DNA of 64,000 bases from an uncultured Oscillospiraceae bacterium. Lineage in GTDB: Bacteria > Bacillota > Clostridia > Oscillospirales > Oscillospiraceae. Of this stretch, positions 7,952 to 16,587 are shown piece after piece (positions within the stretch are counted from its first letter, which is position 1; each line of letters starts with the position of its first letter). The notes beneath the pieces are model-generated. The model saw only the letters and a list, made by a program, of their open reading frames with translations. It had not been told where the DNA came from and did not search any database. Both the position numbers and the translations under genes were made by a program. The stretch is taken from the NCBI GenBank assembly GCA_944387095.1, contig CALXDP010000003.1, positions 1-64,000 of the forward strand, written 5' to 3'.

Positions 7952-9145
7952 ATGAAAGTACTCGTCATCAACGCCGGCAGTTCTTCCCTGAAGTACCAAC
8001 TGCTGGACACCGGCAACCAGGAGGTGCTGGCCAAAGGCCTGTGCGAGCGCATCGGCATTGACGGCAAGTTCACCTACAAGGCCCCTGGCAAAAACACCAT
8101 CGACGCGGTGGATGTGCCCATGCCCACCCATTCCGAAGCCATTCAGGCTGTTCTGAACGCTCTGGTGGATCAGGACAACGGCGTGATCGCCTCTATGAAG
8201 GAAATCGACGCGGTGGGCCATCGGGTGGTTCACGGCGGCGAGACATTTGCCAACTCCGTCAAAATCGACGAGAAAGTGATGGCCGCCCTGGAAGAGTGCA
8301 TCCCCCTGGCCCCCCTCCACAACCCTGCCAACATCACCGGCATCAAGGCCTGCCAGGCGGTCATGGGCCCCGACGTGCCCCAGGTGGCTGTATTTGACAC
8401 CGCCTTCCACCAGACCATGCCCCCTGTGGCCTATACCTACGCCCTGCCCTACGAGTACTATGAGAAGGACAAGGTCCGCCGCTACGGCTTCCATGGCACC
8501 TCCCACAAGTATGTTGCTCAGCGGGCCGCCGCCATGCTGGGCAGACCCCTTGAGGAGGTCAAGCTCATCTCCTGCCACCTGGGCAACGGCTCCTCCGTCA
8601 CCGCCATTGACGGCGGAAAGAGCGTGGACACCTCCATGGGCTTTACCCCCCTGGCCGGCCTGCCCATGGGCACTCGATCCGGCGATCTGGACGCGGGTAT
8701 CCTGGAGTACCTGATGGGCAAGTACAGCATGGACATCCGGGAGATGCTCAACGTGCTCAACAAGAAGTCCGGCGTGCTGGGCGTATCCGGTGTGTCTTCC
8801 GACTTCCGGGATCTGTCCAAGGCCGGCGAGGAGGGCAATCAGCGGGCCGCCCTGGCGGTGGATATGTTCAACTACGGCGTGAAGAAGTACATCGGCGCCT
8901 ATGCCGCCGCCATGGGCGGGGTGGACGCCATCATCTTCACCGCCGGTGTGGGCGAGAACTCCCCTGAGCAGCGCATGGCCATCGCCTCCGGCCTGGAGTA
9001 TATGGGCGTCAAGATGGATGCCCAGGCCAACAACACCCGGGGTAAGGAAACGGTGATCTCCGCCGCCGACTCCCGTGTGAAGGTACTGCTCATCCCCACC
9101 AACGAAGAGCTGATGATCGCGCTGGACACCGCGGCACTTGCATAA
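7952..9145 (+). CDS. ackA: Acetate kinase
   Basis: 397 aa. It interconverts acetyl phosphate + ADP and acetate + ATP, the ATP-yielding end of acetate fermentation. Family motifs are all present: N-terminal [36 protein letters not shown] and the C-terminal [13 protein letters not shown] 7952 is chosen because TAAGGAG lies 8 nt upstream; an in-frame GTG at 7943 overlaps that ribosome-binding site. No pta gene is adjacent. It stands alone between its own promoter and a strong terminator, divergent from tmcAL, which uses acetate. Confidence 0.97.
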   Translation: MKVLVINAGSSSLKYQLLDTGNQEVLAKGLCERIGIDGKFTYKAPGKNTIDAVDVPMPTHSEAIQAVLNALVDQDNGVIASMKEIDAVGHRVVHGGETFANSVKIDEKVMAALEECIPLAPLHNPANITGIKACQAVMGPDVPQVAVFDTAFHQTMPPVAYTYALPYEYYEKDKVRRYGFHGTSHKYVAQRAAAMLGRPLEEVKLISCHLGNGSSVTAIDGGKSVDTSMGFTPLAGLPMGTRSGDLDAGILEYLMGKYSMDIREMLNVLNKKSGVLGVSGVSSDFRDLSKAGEEGNQRAALAVDMFNYGVKKYIGAYAAAMGGVDAIIFTAGVGENSPEQRMAIASGLEYMGVKMDAQANNTRGKETVISAADSRVKVLLIPTNEELMIALDTAALA

Positions 9146-9177
9146 AGCACGGCGCTTTCCTGGTCCTGTGATTTTCC

Positions 9178-9206
9178 CCGGCGGCCCAATGGGCCGCCGG
9201 TTTTTT
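9178..9206 (+). terminator. ackA terminator
   Basis: Perfect 10-bp stem CCGGCGGCCC (9178-9187) / GGGCCGCCGG (9191-9200), loop AAT, then six T. A second small palindrome CCCCGC-TAA-GCGGGG follows at about 9225-9240. Confidence 0.95.
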
Positions 9207-9345
9207 CATCGGTGCCTGGCAGCCCCCCGCTAAGCGGGGCGGCGTTTTCCCGGGGCCTCTCTCCCCACTCTGCAACATTGCATATCTGACATGTGAAACT
9301 CGCCTGCATTTCCCGCCTTCATTTTGCAAGATTTCGGATTCCCTA

Positions 9346-9374
9346 TTGCAAATCCGGTATTCATAGTGTACAAT
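9346..9374 (+). promoter_or_regulatory. gdhA promoter
   Basis: TTGCAA (9346-9351), 17-bp spacer, TACAAT (9369-9374), about 50 bases before the gdhA start. Confidence 0.75.
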
Positions 9375-9381
9375 GATGTAG

Positions 9382-10773
<1,392 letters not shown>

Positions 10774-11178
10774 TCGAAGTGCCTGAGCCGTCGTGGGCAG
10801 CCCGCATAAACCACAGCAACAGGGGTGCTTCGCCTCCCCCGCAGAATCCCACAAAGGGGGTTTTATAGGAAGAGGAGGCACAACGGAATGTGTCCCTTTT
10901 CCAAGGGTGGAAGGCCCGGATATGGAGCTTGTGCCGACAAAAGCCAGGCGACGCGAACAGACGGGGCGTGACAACAGAAAAGCAGTGCAAAAGTGCCGCG
11001 GGGAAATTCCCTGCGGCGCTTTTGCACTTCCCGTGGAGCACCTAACCGGGCACAGTACAGGGCGGCAGCGCTCGCCCCGGCAGACAGCGTCCCGTTTTCC
11101 TCCGGGGGGATAAAAGCCCCTCTTTTCATTTTCCCCCTTTTGTGGTATCCTGTTGCTGATTATGGAAGGGGGGCTTTC
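10774..11178. other. 405-bp interval without a credible gene
   Basis: Downstream of gdhA. It contains a weak terminator-like element (CCCCC 10836-10840, GGGGG 10856-10860, then TTTT) and a long near-perfect inverted repeat (10985-11027, separate entry). ORFs across it lack ribosome-binding sites and family resemblance. The right end is the leader of the YhhN-like gene. Confidence 0.6.
10985..11027. repeat. Long inverted repeat, 21-bp arms
   Basis: The left arm (10985-11005) and right arm (11007-11027) pair along all 21 positions with only two G-U wobbles and a single-base centre. No T run follows on the plus strand (TTCCCG), so a standard terminator is doubtful. The minus-strand exit reads TGCTTTTCTG, a weak U tract. 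Confidence 0.75.
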
Positions 11179-11832
11179 ATGCGCCGGAGCACCATTCTTC
11201 TGTTCCTGATTCTGGAGGCGGCGCTGTACGCCGCCTTTCTCACCATGGATCTCACCGGGATGGGCGCGGATTCCATCGGGCTGAAATATGCGGGCATCCT
11301 GCTGTGTGTCCTCTTCTCCTGCCTGTGGGCCGGGAGAGGGGGAGACTGGCTGACGCCTCCCGCCCTGGCCCTTACCGCCCTGGCCGACCTGTTCCTACTG
11401 GTTCTGAACCGCCACTATGCCGTCGGCGTGGCCATTTTCCTCGCGGTGCAGACCCTCTATCTCGTCCGGCTCCGCCGGGCGGGAGCCGGGCCTGCCCTCT
11501 GGCTGCGCCTGGCGCTGGCCCTGGCGCTGGGAGCCGCCGTCTATCTGGGGCGGCTGGCCACCCCGCTGAACCTGCTGTGCGCCCTCTACTTCTCCCAGCT
11601 TCTCTCCAACGCCTGTCTGTCCTGGACCTTAACGGGCAGGCGGTGGCGCTGCTTCGCCCTGGGGCTGACCCTGTTCGTGGGGTGTGATCTGTGCGTGGGG
11701 CTGTTCAACCTTGCCCACCTGGCCCCCGCCGGCCTGCACGCCTTCGCCCGGGTGGGCATGTGGCTGTTCTATCTCCCCTCCCAGGCGCTCATCGCCCTGT
11801 CCACACTTTCCGAAGAAAAGGAGCCCTGCTGA
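11179..11832 (+). CDS. YhhN-like membrane protein (putative lysoplasmalogenase family)
   Basis: 217 aa, about seven to eight hydrophobic helices. The layout matches the YhhN/TMEM86 family: a helix with an acidic residue in LALTALADLFLLV (Asp70), then YAVGVAIFLAVQTLYLV, and near the C terminus GLTLFVGCDLCVG (Asp170) followed by MWLFYLPSQALIALS. These two Asp positions are the conserved pair proposed to be catalytic in lysoplasmalogenases, which cleave the vinyl-ether bond of lysoplasmalogens. ATG 11179 is chosen; upstream sequence in the same frame covers the inverted repeat and lacks a ribosome-binding site. Its stop overlaps the start of the next gene (TGATG), so the two are coupled. The family call is from pattern only and homology is distant. 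Confidence 0.65.
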   Translation: MRRSTILLFLILEAALYAAFLTMDLTGMGADSIGLKYAGILLCVLFSCLWAGRGGDWLTPPALALTALADLFLLVLNRHYAVGVAIFLAVQTLYLVRLRRAGAGPALWLRLALALALGAAVYLGRLATPLNLLCALYFSQLLSNACLSWTLTGRRWRCFALGLTLFVGCDLCVGLFNLAHLAPAGLHAFARVGMWLFYLPSQALIALSTLSEEKEPC

Positions 11833-12530
11833 TGAAATCCGCTTCTCCCGCCAAGCCCTCCAAACTGTTCAGCGTCCTGCTGGCCATCACCGCCGCCGCG
11901 GTACTGCTCTCCGGCTCCATCGCCGTGCCCATCCTGTACCGCCCCTTCTACTACCTCCAGATCGGCCCGCTGGAGCTGTGTGAGCGCACGGGGCTGAGCG
12001 AGGAGGAGATCCGCACCGCCTTTGATGCGGTGATGGACTTCTGCACCGGGCGGACCGACACATTTTCCACCGGCGTGCTGCGCTGGTCGGAGAGCGGGCG
12101 GGATCACTTTGCCGACGTGCGGGAGCTGTTCCTGCTGGACCTTCAGGTCCTGATGGAGTCCGGATTGCTCCTGGCCATTCTGCTGCTCGCCGGGCGCCTT
12201 GCCAAGCGGAGGCCTGCCAGGCTGCTGGGGCGGGGCCCCGGCTTCTGGGCGGGGGCGGGGCTGGGCGCCGTGTTTTTGATCATCGGAGCCCTGGCCGCCC
12301 TGGACTTCAACCGGGCCTTCACCGTGTTCCACACCATCTTCTTCCCCGGCAAGGACAACTGGATCTTTGACCCCGCCGCCGACCAGATCATCACCATCCT
12401 GCCCCAGGCGTTCTTCCGCAACTGCGCCATTCTGATTCTGGCCGTCCTGGCGGCGGGCTGCGCCGCCCTGATCCTGTGGGACTTGCTGCACAAAAATAAA
12501 CCTGGCAAGGCCAGCGCCGGAAAAACCTGA
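11832..12530 (+). CDS. Lit-like (DUF1461/TIGR01906) integral membrane protein, lipoprotein intramolecular transacylase family
   Basis: 232 aa with about four membrane helices (near 12-32, 104-122, 137-157, 203-222) and a large extracytoplasmic segment after the first. The family hallmarks are present: ESGRDHFADVRELF with His92 and FTVFHTIFFPGKDNWIF with His167. In Bacillus/Enterococcus Lit, two His about 72 residues apart are the catalytic pair that moves an acyl chain from the diacylglyceryl group to the N-terminal cysteine, making lyso-form lipoproteins. Here they are 75 apart. The start overlaps the stop of the YhhN-like gene by one base. The lipoprotein role is inferred from family membership. 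Confidence 0.78.
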   Translation: MKSASPAKPSKLFSVLLAITAAAVLLSGSIAVPILYRPFYYLQIGPLELCERTGLSEEEIRTAFDAVMDFCTGRTDTFSTGVLRWSESGRDHFADVRELFLLDLQVLMESGLLLAILLLAGRLAKRRPARLLGRGPGFWAGAGLGAVFLIIGALAALDFNRAFTVFHTIFFPGKDNWIFDPAADQIITILPQAFFRNCAILILAVLAAGCAALILWDLLHKNKPGKASAGKT

Positions 12531-12544
12531 AGGCATCTAAGTTT

Positions 12545-12590
12545 CCCCCTGGGGGCGGTTCATCTGCGAACAGCTCCCAGGGGGATGGTT
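12545..12590 (+). terminator. Terminator between convergent lit and yigZ genes
   Basis: CCCCCTGGG (12545-12553) pairs with CCCAGGGGG (12576-12584), loop 22 nt, followed on the plus strand by ATGGTTTTC. It may also serve the opposing gene, but the minus-strand exit (AAACTTAG) is not U-rich. Confidence 0.65.
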
Positions 12591-12595
12591 TTCTC

Positions 12596-13222
12596 TTATT
12601 TGATCGGCACAGGCTGGAACACTTCTCCCAGCTCCACCGCCCGGCAGGCCCCGGCGGATAACTCCACCATCCGCGCTGCGAAGTCTGCCGCCCGCTCCTC
12701 GGGCAGCAGCAGGCGCGCCGTCACCTGGGCGGCGTAGGTGATCTCCCCCAGCACGCCCCCCTGGGCGGCGCCCTCTGTTTTCACCCGCTCGAAAAAGCTG
12801 TACGGGCAGTCCACCGCCATCTCCACCCAGCGGCGCACCGCGGAGACACCCGCCGCGTCCAGGGCCAGCTTGGCCGCCTGGGTATAGGCCCGCACCAGGC
12901 CCCCAGCCCCCAGCAGCACACCCCCAAAGTACCGGGTGACCACGCAGCACAGGTTGGTCACCCCCTCCTTCTGAAACACCCCCAGCATGGGCTGGCCGGC
13001 GGTGCCCTGGGGCTCCCCGTCATCAGAGTAACGCACCGCCCCGTCCTTCAGCAGGTAGCACCAGCAGTTGTGCCGGGCGTCGTGGTACTTCTTCTTCACC
13101 GATTCCAGAAAGGCCCGGGCCTCCTCCTCCGTCTCCACCGGCCGGACCTGCCCGATGAAGCGGGAGCGCTTCTCCACCAGCTCCGCCTGGGCCCCGGCGG
13201 TGGGGATGTAGTATTCCGTCAT
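12596..13222 (-). CDS. YigZ/IMPACT family protein
   Basis: 208 aa. The N-terminal UPF0029/IMPACT domain has the typical run EKRSRFIG, YHDARHNCWCYLL, YSDDGEPQGTAGQPML and VVTRYFGGVLLGAGGL. A C-terminal YigZ-type ferredoxin-like extension follows (about 140-205). The family is widespread; in eukaryotes IMPACT modulates the Gcn2 translation stress kinase, while the bacterial role is not settled. ATG 13222 has AGGAGG close upstream. It follows the XRE-GNAT pair on the same strand (about 16 nt after the GNAT stop), so it is probably the last gene of that small operon. Confidence 0.9.
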   Translation of the reverse strand: MTEYYIPTAGAQAELVEKRSRFIGQVRPVETEEEARAFLESVKKKYHDARHNCWCYLLKDGAVRYSDDGEPQGTAGQPMLGVFQKEGVTNLCCVVTRYFGGVLLGAGGLVRAYTQAAKLALDAAGVSAVRRWVEMAVDCPYSFFERVKTEGAAQGGVLGEITYAAQVTARLLLPEERAADFAARMVELSAGACRAVELGEVFQPVPIK

Positions 13223-13238
13223 GGGGCACCTCCTGTTC

Positions 13239-13781
13239 TCAGTGCTGCCGCTCCCAATTCTCCCTGGTCAGGACATAGCAGCAGGTAGGCCGGGGATTCC
13301 CGTCCCCGTCCACGGCGTCCCGGGTCAGGCGGTAGGTAAAGCCCAGCTTTTCAATGACCCGCCGGGACTGGTGGTTAAAGTCAGCATGGCTGCAGTGGAC
13401 CACCGCGCAGCCCAGGTCCTCAAAGGCCCGGCGAATCATCCCCCGGCCCGCCTCCGGCGCCAGCCCCTGCCCCCAGTAAGGCCGGGCCACCCAGTAGCCC
13501 AGCTCCAGCTGTACCGCCCCGGCGGGCAGGTCCAGGGGCGGCTCCGGCGGGAACAGGCCCACACTGCCCACCGGCTCCCCGGTCTGCTTGTAAACCAAGG
13601 CGTAGGTCTCCGGTTGCCCCAGGGGACCGTGGATGATCTCCAGGCTGTTTTCCACGCTGGTGTGAACCGGCCACCCCGCCCGGGGCCCCACCTCCAGGTC
13701 GGAAGCCCAGCGGTACAAAACCGGCGCGTCCCCGTCCTGCCAGGGGCGCAGCAGCAGCCGGGCAGTCTCCAGGCTCTTCAT
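13239..13781 (-). CDS. GNAT family N-acetyltransferase (RimJ/RimL type)
   Basis: 180 aa with SLETARLLLRPW at the N terminus, YWVARPYWGQGLAPEAG (acetyl-CoA loop) and HADFNHQSRRVIEKLGF, the standard pattern of the RimJ/RimL group. The substrate is unknown. ATG 13781 has AGGAGG 7 nt upstream, and the upstream XRE gene stops two bases before it, so they are translationally coupled. An earlier in-frame start would run through the XRE gene. Confidence 0.87.
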   Translation of the reverse strand: MKSLETARLLLRPWQDGDAPVLYRWASDLEVGPRAGWPVHTSVENSLEIIHGPLGQPETYALVYKQTGEPVGSVGLFPPEPPLDLPAGAVQLELGYWVARPYWGQGLAPEAGRGMIRRAFEDLGCAVVHCSHADFNHQSRRVIEKLGFTYRLTRDAVDGDGNPRPTCCYVLTRENWERQH

Positions 13782-13783
13782 GG

Positions 13784-13984
13784 TCATTCCTCCTGCTCGT
13801 CGGGAAACAAACGGATGTCCAGCACCTCGCACAGGCGGAAGAACTGCTCCAGGGAGGGGTTCTTCCGACCCCGCTCAATCTCGCTGAGAAAGGTCTGGGT
13901 AATGCCTAGCTGCTTGGCCAGCTTGTTTTGGCTCAGCCCCTTTCTCTCACGGTGCTTTTTCAAAATCACGCGATAGTCTGTCAT
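13784..13984 (-). CDS. Small XRE-family transcriptional regulator
   Basis: 66 aa, essentially one helix-turn-helix domain: VILKKHRERKGLSQNKLAKQ, then LGITQTFLSEIERGRKNPSL. It has no sensor or multimerisation domain. ATG 13984 has AGGTGA about 5 nt upstream. It is divergent from an unknown 73-aa gene, and the shared 124-bp control region carries three AGCT-N3-AGCT palindromes placed on both promoters. This strongly suggests autoregulation and control of the divergent gene. It is co-transcribed with the following acetyltransferase. Confidence 0.88.
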   Translation of the reverse strand: MTDYRVILKKHRERKGLSQNKLAKQLGITQTFLSEIERGRKNPSLEQFFRLCEVLDIRLFPDEQEE

Positions 13985-14004
13985 TCTGATCACCTACCGC
14001 TCTC

Positions 14005-14033
14005 ATTATAGCTGTAAGCTCTCAGAATGAAAA
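14005..14033 (-). promoter_or_regulatory. Promoter of the XRE-GNAT operon
   Basis: Minus strand TTTTCA (14028-14033), 17-bp spacer, perfect TATAAT (14005-14010). The AGCT-N3-AGCT site at 14010-14020 abuts the -10. Confidence 0.65.
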
Positions 14034-14073
14034 TTAGAGCTTTCAGCTCTTGATTAGGTTAGGGCTATAAGCT
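14010..14073. promoter_or_regulatory. Three AGCT-N3-AGCT operators for the XRE regulator
   Basis: AGCTGTAAGCT (14010-14020), AGCTTTCAGCT (14038-14048, extended to the perfect palindrome AGAGCT-TTC-AGCTCT) and GGCTATAAGCT (14063-14073). Centre-to-centre distances are 28 and 25 bp. The outer two touch the -10 elements of the two divergent promoters and the middle one lies between the -35 elements. Confidence 0.75.
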
Positions 14074-14078
14074 ATAAT
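14050..14078 (+). promoter_or_regulatory. Promoter of the divergent 73-aa gene
   Basis: TTGATT (14050-14055), 17-bp spacer, perfect TATAAT (14073-14078); the third operator palindrome ends in the first base of the -10. Confidence 0.75.
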
Positions 14079-14108
14079 CATTGTGCGCTATTTGTAGAGG
14101 TGATCCTC

Positions 14109-14330
14109 ATGACAAAACCTGATCCCTGGCTGGAGGAGCTGCGGGCCACCTGCAACGACCTGATGGAGGACGCCATTCTCATCCAGGCCCTGGAGCGGTA
14201 CACCCAGGCCCCGGGCACCATTTTGCTGCCCCGGGACGCGGTGCACGATACCCAGCGCCGCCTGGCCGACTACCTGCTCCAGCACACCCAGGAGCTGGAC
14301 GGCCTGATCCGCTCTGCCCCCGCCCGATAG
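14109..14330 (+). CDS. Small hypothetical protein divergent from XRE regulator
   Basis: 73 aa, not recognised. It begins MTKPDPWLEELRATCNDLME and looks mostly helical and soluble, with no signal peptide, no cysteine motif beyond a single Cys, and a middle segment APGTILLPRDAVHDTQRRLA. ATG 14109 has GAGGTGA upstream (GTG 14100 overlaps it). It has its own perfect -10 promoter overlapped by a putative XRE operator and is followed by a GC-rich hairpin. It is probably the regulator's main target besides its own operon. A toxin/antitoxin or stress role cannot be claimed from sequence. Confidence 0.7.
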   Translation: MTKPDPWLEELRATCNDLMEDAILIQALERYTQAPGTILLPRDAVHDTQRRLADYLLQHTQELDGLIRSAPAR

Positions 14331-14335
14331 GAAAG

Positions 14336-14360
14336 GAGCGCCGCCCGGCGGGCGGCGCTC
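14336..14360 (+). terminator. GC-rich hairpin after the 73-aa gene
   Basis: GAGCGCCGCC (14336-14345) / GGCGGCGCTC (14351-14360), loop CGGCG, immediately after the stop. No T run follows, so termination would be inefficient or factor-assisted. Confidence 0.55.
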
Positions 14361-14622
14361 TCAGCTTGCAGAGAAAACCTCGCAGAGTTTGCGCTGTATC
14401 GCAAAAAATTGTAATCCCTTTTCGGCCCGGACGTGTGCCTGCACGAAGACTCTTCTCTCGCCCTGCAAACGCGCACGCCGCAAACCATAACCCTGCAAAA
14501 GCCCGCCGTAAGCTGGTTTTGCGGGGAAAGGTCCCAGCGAAATGGCTGCCCCCTCCCATAGGCGGACGCGAGAAATCTGGAGCTTGCGGTGACGCGCGCT
14601 GCAGCAGGCCGCAACCCCTTCT

Positions 14623-14648
14623 GTCGAAAAAGGGAAACCTTTTTCGAC
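14623..14648 (-). terminator. Hairpin downstream of hflX
   Basis: Perfect 11-bp stem GTCGAAAAAGG (14623-14633) / CCTTTTTCGAC (14638-14648) with a 4-base loop, a few bases past the hflX stop. The T run is inside the stem and none follows on the minus strand. Confidence 0.5.
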
Positions 14649-14656
14649 GGCCTCTT

Positions 14657-15946
14657 TCACTCCTCCCAGGGCTCTTTATGGGGCGTCCATCCCTCTACCA
14701 GAGGACCCAGCCGGCCGATGGTTCTGGGGGCGCACACCGCCGTGACGTCAATGGTGGCCCCATACTCCACCCTTTCCACCTTGGCCTCCCGGTAAAGCAT
14801 ATCCAGCAGGCCGCCCTTGTCGTAGGGCAGGTGGATGATCACCCGCTGCTTACCGGTGTCTAGCTGCTTTTCAATGGCGGCCAGCAACCCGTCCAGCCCC
14901 GCCCCAGTTTTGGCGGAGATGGCCACAATATCCTCCCCGTGGGGCAGGATCTCCCCGGGCACCCGGTCGCACTTGTTGAACACCTCCAGCCGAGGCTTTT
15001 CCGCCACCCCCAGCTCATGGATCAGGCGTTCCACCACCTGGGCCTGTTCCATCCAGACCGGGTCGGATACGTCGATGACGTGGAGCAGCAGATCGGCGTA
15101 CTCCAGCTCCTCCAGGGTGGCCTTGAATGCGTCCACCAGCTGGTGGGGCAGCTTGGAGATAAAGCCCACGGTGTCCGAGAGAAGTACCGTGCAGGTGTCC
15201 GAGATGGCCAAAGTGCGGGTGGTGGTATCCAGGGTGTCAAACAGGCGGTTGTTGGCGGGGATGTCCGCCCCGGTGAGTGCGTTGAGCAGGGTGGACTTAC
15301 CCGCGTTGGTGTAGCCCACAATGGCCACCACCGGCACCTCGTTCTTCTCCCGGCGGTCCCGCTGGGTGGAGCGCACCCGGCGCACCTCCTCCAGTTCCTC
15401 CTTTAGCTTGGCGATCTTCCGGCGGATGTGCCGCCGGTCTGATTCCAGCTGGGTCTCGCCGGGGCCGCGGGTGCCGATGGCGCCCTCCTGGCGCTCCAGG
15501 TGCTTCCACATGCCGGTGAGCCGGGGCAGCAGATACTGGTACTGGGCCAGAGCCACCTGGAGCCGGCCCTCGCTGGTGCGGGCCCGCTTGGCAAAGATGT
15601 CCAGGATCAGCCCCGCCCGGTCCATCACCGTCACGCCCAGGGTCTCCGTCAGCACCCGCTGCTGGGAGGGGGACAGGGGGTTGTCAAAGATGACCAGATC
15701 CGCCCCCAGGGTCTTGACCAGCTCTTTGACTTCCTCCGCCTTGCCCTCCCCGATAAAGGTGCGGGGATCGGGACTGGGCTTATTTTGCAGCACCGTGCCC
15801 AGGCAGGCGCCCCCGGCGGTGTCCAGCAGGGCGGCCAGCTCCTCCAGGGAGCCCTCGCTGGCATTTTCCTCCTGGCTCAGGCCGGGGCAGTTCAGCCCCA
15901 CCAGTACGGCACGGTTGATTTCCTTCACTTTGTGTTCCTCGAACAT
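14657..15946 (-). CDS. hflX: Ribosome-associated GTPase HflX
   Basis: 429 aa. An N-terminal HflX domain (to about 190, including the conserved glycine-rich IGTRGPGETQLE segment) precedes a TRAFAC GTPase domain. That domain has G1 GYTNAGKSTLLN, G3 DTVGFISKLP and G4 FNKCD. It splits stalled or stressed 70S ribosomes and acts on the large subunit. ATG 15946 has GGAGGT just upstream. It lies after a flavin reductase gene on the same strand with a 48-nt gap, so co-transcription is possible but no functional link is evident. Confidence 0.95.
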   Translation of the reverse strand: MFEEHKVKEINRAVLVGLNCPGLSQEENASEGSLEELAALLDTAGGACLGTVLQNKPSPDPRTFIGEGKAEEVKELVKTLGADLVIFDNPLSPSQQRVLTETLGVTVMDRAGLILDIFAKRARTSEGRLQVALAQYQYLLPRLTGMWKHLERQEGAIGTRGPGETQLESDRRHIRRKIAKLKEELEEVRRVRSTQRDRREKNEVPVVAIVGYTNAGKSTLLNALTGADIPANNRLFDTLDTTTRTLAISDTCTVLLSDTVGFISKLPHQLVDAFKATLEELEYADLLLHVIDVSDPVWMEQAQVVERLIHELGVAEKPRLEVFNKCDRVPGEILPHGEDIVAISAKTGAGLDGLLAAIEKQLDTGKQRVIIHLPYDKGGLLDMLYREAKVERVEYGATIDVTAVCAPRTIGRLGPLVEGWTPHKEPWEE

Positions 15947-15994
15947 AGTACCTCCACAGGGCTTTTGTACAATTCTCCATGCCGGGGGGCGGGG

Positions 15995-16495
15995 TCACGC
16001 CTTCACCAGCGCCTCCACGATCTCCCCCCAGTACATGGTGTGGTAATCCCCCTCATACCACTTCTCCCGCACCTCCGGAGGGATAAGGTCCTCCTCCATC
16101 CTCTGCACCATCCGCTTGCGGCACACGAATACCAGCTCCGCTTCCTCAAAATAGGGCGCGCGCCCCGCCCCCTCAGCCACGGTGAACCCGCATTCCTTCA
16201 CCTTGTCAATCTCCCGGCCGCTCTTGGCGCCGCACAGGGCCAGCTGCCTGCGGAATTCCTCCGGGAAGAAGGACAGGGTGAAGTAGTCGTTTGCGTCCAC
16301 AAACTCCTTGGTGTACCGCTGGGGCCGGATATAGGCGATGGCCATGGGCGCACCCCACAGGATGCCCAGGCCGCCCCAGGAGGCGGTCATGGTATTACAC
16401 CGCTCTTTTGTCCCGGCGGTGATGAGCATCCATCGGTCGCCGATGGCGGAAAAAACGTTAAAATCCAGCGTTTTGGGGTCTACCTTTTGAAACAT
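15995..16495 (-). CDS. Flavin reductase-like FMN-binding protein
   Basis: 166 aa of the flavin reductase/FMN-binding split-barrel type. It has the characteristic TAGTKERCNTMTASWGGLG (flavin-binding strand-turn), IAYIRPQRYTKEFVDANDYF and FTLSFFPEEFRRQLALCG. It probably binds FMN and reduces a flavin or small electrophile with NAD(P)H; the substrate is unknown. It sits between an acetyltransferase and hflX on the same strand. Confidence 0.87.
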   Translation of the reverse strand: MFQKVDPKTLDFNVFSAIGDRWMLITAGTKERCNTMTASWGGLGILWGAPMAIAYIRPQRYTKEFVDANDYFTLSFFPEEFRRQLALCGAKSGREIDKVKECGFTVAEGAGRAPYFEEAELVFVCRKRMVQRMEEDLIPPEVREKWYEGDYHTMYWGEIVEALVKA

Positions 16496-16587
16496 AATGA
16501 TACCTCCTGCATTCCAGATGAATCTAGTATATGCGGAAGCCGGGAAGTTATGGATTCCCGCCTCCCCCGGTCACACCGGCCCTGGCG

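Larger units (their letters stand above)
14331..14656. other. 326-bp interval without a credible gene
   Basis: Lies between the convergent 73-aa gene and hflX. It has a hairpin at each end (separate entries). The middle contains several GCAAAA/TTTTGC half-repeats, including TGCAAAAG and GGTTTTGC facing each other at about 14491-14523. ORFs overlapping it have no ribosome-binding site or recognisable product. Confidence 0.55.

Noticed and set aside
10793-11113. 106-aa ORF downstream of gdhA
   Set aside because: It runs through the long inverted repeat, has no ribosome-binding site and a composition typical of noncoding GC-rich DNA.
14361-14656. Small proteins in the gap before hflX
   Set aside because: Several overlapping ORFs in different frames, none with a ribosome-binding site, hydrophobic signal or family-like motif.
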